NCBI RefSeq assembly: GCF_042477335.2
Contig: NC_091246.1
Span: forward strand, 22,813,001-22,877,000
DNA: 64,000 nucleotides
Source of the DNA: Ovis canadensis
Taxonomy: Eukaryota; Chordata; Mammalia; Artiodactyla; Bovidae
Direction of reading: 5' to 3'
Shown: positions 58,430 to 64,000 of the stretch, piece by piece
Numbering within the stretch: the stretch's first letter is position 1
Layout: every line of letters starts with the position of its first letter
The notes under the pieces: model-generated
Told to the model about the DNA's origin: nothing
The model's input: only the letters and a program-made list of their open reading frames with translations
Database searches by the model: none
Position numbers and translations under genes: made by a program

Positions 58430-58560
58430 TCTGCTCAGGAAAACAGGAGCGCACGCGCGAGCTTGGAGGGCGGGGCCCCAACGGCTGACTCAGCAGCGGG
58501 CCGGACCTCTGAAGGCCGCCTCCAGAGTCAACTTGGAGGTAAGGGATGGAGGGACCCTTC
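58430..58560 (+). promoter_or_regulatory. CpG-rich spot with a candidate plus-strand first exon
   Basis: It holds GCGCACGCGCG (58450-58460, NRF-1-like), a GC box (ggcggggcc, 58470-58478) and GGCTGACTCAGCA (58484-58496), a near-perfect Maf recognition element that includes an AP-1 site. An exon ending TTGGAG at 58538 would be followed by a consensus donor, GTAAGG. No start codon with coding character is evident, so a non-coding first exon is more likely. Confidence 0.5.
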
Positions 58561-58924
58561 AACCTGCGGGTGTCACTCTCTGACTGCTGTTCACCCTGTC
58601 GGGTATCTGTGCCTTCGTCTGTGTAGGGGAGACTCCCCACAGGTGGATTCATGCCCCTATAGAGCTCAATTCCCTGTGTTTACACTAGGGTTATTGGCCA
58701 TGGGGGAGCAGGCTGCAAGAACGGTTCAGTGACTGTGGGCGTAAATTGTGGCATAAATAGTGTGTGAGAGCCGTTAAACAGGTGCCATTCTGTCCACGTG
58801 TTCTGAAGAGTACGAAAGCTAGACGGAAGTTCTTCCGATTTGAAAGCCCTCATCAGGTTCCTAAGAACTAGCACAGGTTATAGGAAAATGAATGGAAAGT
58901 GACTGAAATCATAGTTTCACTGAT

Positions 58925-60395
58925 GTCTTCATTTTTAATGTAAAGACATCAATCGATTGTTCAATTGATTTGGACACAAATGTTCAAACTGCACTCTTTT
59001 GTCTATGATAGAAGAAACTTTGCTGAATGTAGTAATAAACATTGATTCATAGTCTGATGTCAATTCACTATTGATTTGCAAGCATAGATAGGGTTCGTGT
59101 ATAATCAGTTGGTTGGTGGGAATCTGATATGTAATCAAATGTGTGGGTTGGTTTTGTTTGTGAATATTTGTGTTTAAGGGGAAGTTATGTATTTGTGAGA
59201 ATGTGTAAGGTAAATCTTTGAAGGGTATTTGAAGGGTATTGAGATTTAACGGAGACGTACTCAAGGAGTTAGTTAGTGGTTGCTGCTGCTGCTGCTGCTG
59301 CTAAGTCACTTCAGTCGTGTCCGACTCTTGCGACCCCATGGACTGCAGCCTACCAGGCTCCTCTGTCCATGAGATTTTCCAGGCAACAGTACTGGAGTGG
59401 GTGCCATTGCCTTCTCTGTAGTTAGTGGTTAGGTGTTTGTAATTTGGTATTTGGGGAATATTTTTACATGTGTCTTTTTTACCCATGAATTTGTGAATTT
59501 CTGTGTGTCTCATGATGGATTTGCATATGCATAAGGACAGTGTTAGGAAAAGGACTGGCGTGTATTAGTTTGGGTATACTATCTGTTTTGTGTATTTGGT
59601 GAATGTAGCATGATCATTTGTGTATTCAGAATATCATTTGTGCAATGTGTATGTTGTAGGGCTTATGTGGTTTGTGTGTCTGTATTTTCAGGAGCTGTGT
59701 ATGTATCTTTTGCTGTGTAGAGGGAAGTCTGTGGCTATTTTATGGAACTGATGGATGTAGGTGTGTTGTGTTTGTATAATACTGTATTATGCAGGATGGA
59801 AGAGTTAATTCTGTGTGAGAGTTTGGGAATGTGGGGTTATGCATATGCAGGTAGTGTGGGATGTGTATTTGAAACAGAGAGTATATGTAGTTATATGTTT
59901 GCTTATTTTTAGTGCAGTGGGTAATTGTTCTATTTGGAGCTTGTGGAGAGTTGTTTGTAAAGTAAGTTTGTGTGTGTGTATTCAAGGGCATGACCATTTG
60001 GAGGAATATCTGCTAGTGCTATGTATTTGTAGTTTTCAGTAGGGGCCTCTTAGGCTTAAGTATTTTTAGAAGTGAGTATATGTGTATCTGATGAGAAGGT
60101 GAGGTTCCAGGTTTATACACAGGAGTTGGAGAATTGCACTTATATGTATTAGGAACATGTGACATGGTTATTTGTTAGTATTTGCAGATGTATGAGCTGG
60201 CTCCTACTAGCTAGGGATCATTTGGTATGTGGAAGTTATTTCATAAATGGTTTCCTGGGGATACTTTTATGTATGTTACTTGTGAATAGTAATTTATGTG
60301 TATGTCATCAAAGGGTGTATGAATTATCAAAGTTTGTTCATGAGGTATGGAGTTTTTAAGAGTATTCTAAGTGCATTTCTTTGGAAACTGCTAGG
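58925..60395. repeat. GT-rich, C-poor degenerate repeat field, left part
   Basis: The plus strand is very poor in C: 3 of 60 bases in 59761-59820 and 4 of 60 in 59881-59940. Words such as tgtgtatt, tttgtg and attcaga recur without a fixed period. It is not a simple microsatellite. A Bov-A SINE (59282-59418) interrupts it. Confidence 0.7.
59282..59418 (-). mobile_element. Bov-A SINE with target-site duplication
   Basis: Reverse monomer after a run of CTG units. The exact repeat tagttagtggtt at 59270-59281 and 59419-59430 flanks it. Confidence 0.96.
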
Positions 60396-61806
60396 GTCCC
60401 TTATGATTATACAGTGGAAGTGAGAAATAGATTTAACGGTCTAGATCTGATAGAGTGCCTGAAGAACTATGGATGGAGGTTTGTGACATTGTACAGGAGA
60501 CAGGGATCAAAACCATCCCCATGGAAAAGAAATGCAAAAAAGCAAAATGGCTGTCTGAGGAGGCCGTACAAATAGCTGTGAAAAGAAGAGAAGCAGAAAG
60601 CAAAGGAGAAAAGGAAAGATATTCCCATTTGAATGCAAAGTTCCAAAGAATAGCAAGGAGAGATAAGAAAACCTTCCTCAGTGATCAATGCAAAGAAATA
60701 GAGGAAAACAACAGATTGGGGAAGACTAGAGATCTCTTCAAGAAAATTAGAGATACCAAGGAAACATTTCATGCAAAGATGGGCTCGATAAAGGACAGAA
60801 ATGGTATGGACCTAACAGAAGCAGAAGATGTTAAGAAGAGGTGGCAAGAATACACAGAAGAATTGTACAAAAAAGATCTTCACGACCCAGATCATTACGA
60901 TGGTGTGATCACTCACCTAGAGCCAGACATCCTGGAATGTGAAGTCAAGTGGGCCTTAGAAAGCATCACTATGAACAAAGCTAGTGGAGGTGATGGAATT
61001 CCAGTTGAGCTATTTTAAATCCTAAAAGATGGTGCTGTGAAAGTGCTGCACTCAATATGCCAGCAAATTTGGAAAACTCAGCAGTGGCCGCAGGACTGGA
61101 AAAGGTCCGTTTTCATTCCAATCCCAAAGAAAGGCACTGCCAAAGAATGCTCAAACTACCACACAATTGCACTCATCTCACATGCTAGTAAAGTAATGCT
61201 CAAAATTCTCCAAGCCAGGCTTCAGCAATACATGAACTGTGAACTTCCAGATGTTCAAGCTGGTTTTAAAAAAGGCAGAGGAACCAGAGGTCAAATTGCC
61301 AACATCTGCTGGATCATGGAAAAAGCAAGAGAGTTCCAGAAAAACATCTATTTCTGTTTTATTGACTATGCCAAAGCCTTTGACTGTGTAGATCACCATA
61401 AAATGTGGAAAATTCTGAAAGAGATGGGAATACCAGACCACCTGACTTGCCTCTTGAGAAACCTATATGCAGGTCAGGAAGCAACAGTTAGAACTGGACA
61501 TGGAACAACAGACTGGTTCCAAATAGGAAAAGGAGTCTGTCAAGGCTGTATATTGTCACCCTGCTTATTTAACTTCTATGCAGAGTACATCGTGAAAAAC
61601 ACTGGGCTGGATGAAGCACAAGCTGGAATCAAGATTACCGGGAGAAATATCAGTCACCTCAGATATGCAGATGACACCACCCTTATGGCAGAAAGTGAAG
61701 AGGAACTAAAAAGCCTCTTGATAAAAGTGAAAGAGGAGAGTGAAAAAGTTGGCTTAAAGCTCAACAGTCGCAAAGAGTCGACCACGAGCGACTGAACTGA
61801 ACTGAG
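60396..61806 (+). mobile_element. Bov-B LINE with internal deletion near the 3' end
   Basis: It starts in the linker (cccttatgattatacagtgg). Frames 60455-61018 and 61037-61795 cover the linker and the RT core ([10 protein letters not shown] and [11 protein letters not shown]) with only a stop at 61016 between them. Near 61765 the sequence jumps from ggcttaaagctcaaca straight to gtcgcaaagagtcgac and the short 3' tail, so about 0.7 kb encoding the C-terminal part is missing. Confidence 0.95.
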
Positions 61807-62223
61807 GGTGTTTATACATGTGTTTGGTAGTAAATAGTAAGAGGTGGTCTGTGTATACTAGCATGAGGGTATATATGTTTATATAGTGTCCTTTGTTTAT
61901 ATGTTTGTGGAGCAGTGGAGAGGTAGTGTTTGAGGGGGATCTCTATGTTCAGAGGTTGGGAATATTTGCACATCTGTGTCCATAGGTGTGTGAAAATTGC
62001 ATTTGTATATTAGAGAACAGAAATTGTCGGTGTTTTTGTGTTTTGGGTGTGTCATAGCATTTGGGATGTATACTCATGAGTAATTTATGGATGTGTGTAT
62101 TTGTGATTTGTGAGTATAGGAGGCTTAGCGTCCTGTTTGTGTTTATTTCAAAATATAATGCCTGAAGAATTTAGCAGTGTTGCTTGTTTGTGTGTTCTCA
62201 GTACTGGTAAGTTGGACTTATAT
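61807..62223. repeat. GT-rich, C-poor degenerate repeat field, middle part
   Basis: The same character as 58925-60395 continues (4 C in 61861-61920). The segment starting tagtaagaggtggtct at 61835 has a relative at 63619. Confidence 0.7.
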
Positions 62224-63106
62224 CAGTTCAGTTTAGTTCAGTCGCTCAGTCATGTCCCGACGCTTTGCGACCCCATGAATCGCAGCACGCCAGCACTCCC
62301 TGTCCATCACCAACTCCCAGAGTTCACTCAGACTCATGTCCATCGAGTCAGTGATGCCATCCAGCCATCTCATCCTCTGTCGTCCCCATCTCCTCCTGCC
62401 CCCAATCCCTCCCAGCATCAGAGTCTTTTCCAATGAGTCAACTCTTCTCATGAGGTGGCCAAAGTACTGGAGTTTCAGCTTTAGCATCATTCCCTCCAAA
62501 GAAATCCCAGGGCTGATCTCCTTCAGAATGGTCTGGTTGGATCTCCTTGCAGTCCAAGGGACTCTCAACAGTCTTCTCCAACACCACAGTTCAAAAGCAT
62601 CAATTCTTCAGTGCTCAGCTTTCTTCACAGACCAACTCTCACATCCATACATGACCACAGGAAAAACCATAGCCTTGACTAGATGGACCTCAGTTGGCAA
62701 AGTAATGTCTCTGCTTTTGAATATGTTATCTAGGTTGGTCACAACTTTTCTTCCAAGGAGTAAGCATCTTTTAATTTCATAGCTGCAGTCACCATCTGCA
62801 GTGGTTTTGGAGCCCCCCAAAATAAAGCCTGACACTGTTTCCACTGTTTCCCCATCTATTTCCCACGAAGTGATGGGACCAGATGCCATGATCTTCATTT
62901 TCTGAATGTTGAGCTTTAAGCCAACTTTTTCACTCTCTTCTTTCACTTTCATCAAGAGGCTTTTTAGTTCCTCTTCACTTTCTGCCATAAGGGTGGTGTC
63001 ATCTGCATATCTGAGGTGACTGATATTTCTCCTGGCAATCTTGATTCCAGCTCGTGTTTCATCCAGCCCAACGTTTCTCATGATGTACTCTGCATATAAC
63101 TTAAAT
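62224..63106 (-). mobile_element. Bov-B LINE, 5'-truncated
   Basis: Reverse-oriented 3' end (cagttcagtttagttcagtc) back to tgcagagtacatcatgagaa-equivalent sequence at 63070. The frame 63141-62608 keeps [11 protein letters not shown] and the following region. It adjoins a Tigger/MER2-like remnant. Confidence 0.95.
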
Positions 63107-63272
63107 ATAGTTAACTCTATAACATCATGGGTTTGAACCACATGGGTCCATTCCTAGTGGATTTTTTTTTCAGTAAATACTACAGTACTACTACATGATC
63201 CATGGATACAGAAGCATTGAATGGAGGGTTGGTACCCTAATCCCCAAGTTGTTCAAGGTTCAGCTATATTCG
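63107..63272. mobile_element. MER2-like (TcMar-Tigger) DNA transposon remnant
   Basis: atcatgggtttgaaccacat, ggatttttttttcagtaaat and the end ccccaagttgttcaaggttc match both ends of a short MER2/Tigger element. Confidence 0.6.
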
Positions 63273-64000
63273 ATAAGTGTAGGTTGTTTGTGGCTGTGTG
63301 TATCTGAGTCCCTGGGGCTATAAGCTAAGAATTCTGGCAGATGTGAGAGTTCTTTAGATAGGTTATGTGTATGTTCAGAAATCTGGAGTGTATGTATTTT
63401 AGGGCTATGAATTGCATGTGGGTCTTTTGGGAGTTGCTCATGAAACAGTTGTGTACCTCATGAGCCTATGTGTATACGTGTACAGTGTGTACATATGAGT
63501 GGTATATTGGTTGCACATGTTTGTGTTCAGGCCCATGTTGTGTGTGTATATGTATATAGTTGTAAGAGTGGCATGTGAATATTCAGTGTGAGTAGGTTTT
63601 CATCTATAAAAGTTTAGGTAGTAAGAGGTGGTCTCTGTATATTCTTTCAAGATGAGAGTAGAAATGTACATGTGTGTTCAGAATATATGTGTATGGATAT
63701 ACATACATACACATATATATGAATATGTATGTTGTGTCCTTTTGCTTATATCTGTGATGGGAGTTGAGGGGCCTCCTCTGGCTATAAGTGGATCATGTGC
63801 ACATACTCATATGAAAAGATTTGGGATGTGTTGAAAATGGTTCATACTAGCTTGGGATGTCAATGGTGCATATCTCCTCCCAGTTCTGTGTTCAGTGATG
63901 TCAACTAGGTAGCTTGAAACTGATCATGCTGGGAATATTTATACCACGTAGACACCAGAAATGAAGTCTTTCCTACCTTTCTCAGAGAGGTTTTTATTAA
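63273..64000. repeat. GT-rich degenerate repeat field, right part
   Basis: TG- and TA-rich sequence with paralogous words to the left part (tagtaagaggtggtct at 63619; ggggcctcctctggctataa at 63768 versus ggggcctcttaggcttaag at 60035). The final 130 bp lose the bias. Confidence 0.6.

Noticed and set aside
2811..63106. Regularly recurring ~30-bp identical words across the window, as in a repeat array
   Set aside because: They are dispersed copies of Bov-B and Bov-A 3' ends, not a CRISPR or other ordered array.

Overview
The window is nuclear DNA from a ruminant, almost certainly a bovid. This rests on repeats found only or mainly in ruminants: thirteen Bov-B (RTE-clade LINE) segments totalling about 15.8 kb (roughly a quarter of the window), Bov-A/Bov-A2/Bov-tA SINEs with clear target-site duplications, and CHR-type tRNA-Glu SINEs. 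The repeats cannot separate cattle from sheep or goat. There is nothing prokaryotic here, and most long open frames are fragments or antisense shadows of Bov-B reverse transcriptase.

The best-supported gene is a NUT family member 2 (NUTM2-like) gene on the minus strand. Its seven coding exons lie between 54231 (start codon) and 42348 (stop). All six introns have GT/AG ends and compatible phases, and the joined frame is open for 730 codons. A poly(A) signal lies at 42153-42158. Intron 1 holds an ERV LTR that was itself split by a nearly full-length Bov-B.

About 8 kb beyond the 3' end of NUTM2, on the plus strand, lies a degraded SPATA31-family pseudogene (about 32500-34620), broken by stops, frameshifts and a Bov-A2 SINE. 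In primates NUTM2 and SPATA31 genes both occur in the chromosome 9q21-22 region, so I infer that this window is the bovid counterpart of that area.

Three CpG-rich spots look like promoters. One at 10.7-11.2 kb has a very short minus-strand start-codon exon (10726-10735). One at 18.06-18.37 kb has an NRF-1-like site and an 85-nt minus-strand coding exon candidate (18032-18116). One at 58.43-58.56 kb has a plus-strand first-exon candidate with a good donor. An isolated minus-strand candidate exon at 2343-2641 encodes several membrane segments. I could not name any of these.

Layout: 0-10 kb, old repeats (MIR, L2, MaLR), one Bov-B and the candidate membrane exon; 10.7 kb, CpG island; 11.7-17.5 kb, L1, an inverted Bov-B pair and SINEs; 18.1 kb, CpG island; 20-32.4 kb, Bov-B, SINEs and ERV LTR material; 32.5-34.6 kb, SPATA31 pseudogene; 35-41.5 kb, L1, Bov-B, MaLR and a 262-bp repeated unit; 42.1-54.2 kb, NUTM2; 54.4-58.4 kb, mostly unrecognised; 58.5-64 kb, a GT-rich, C-poor degenerate repeat field into which two Bov-Bs and a SINE have jumped.
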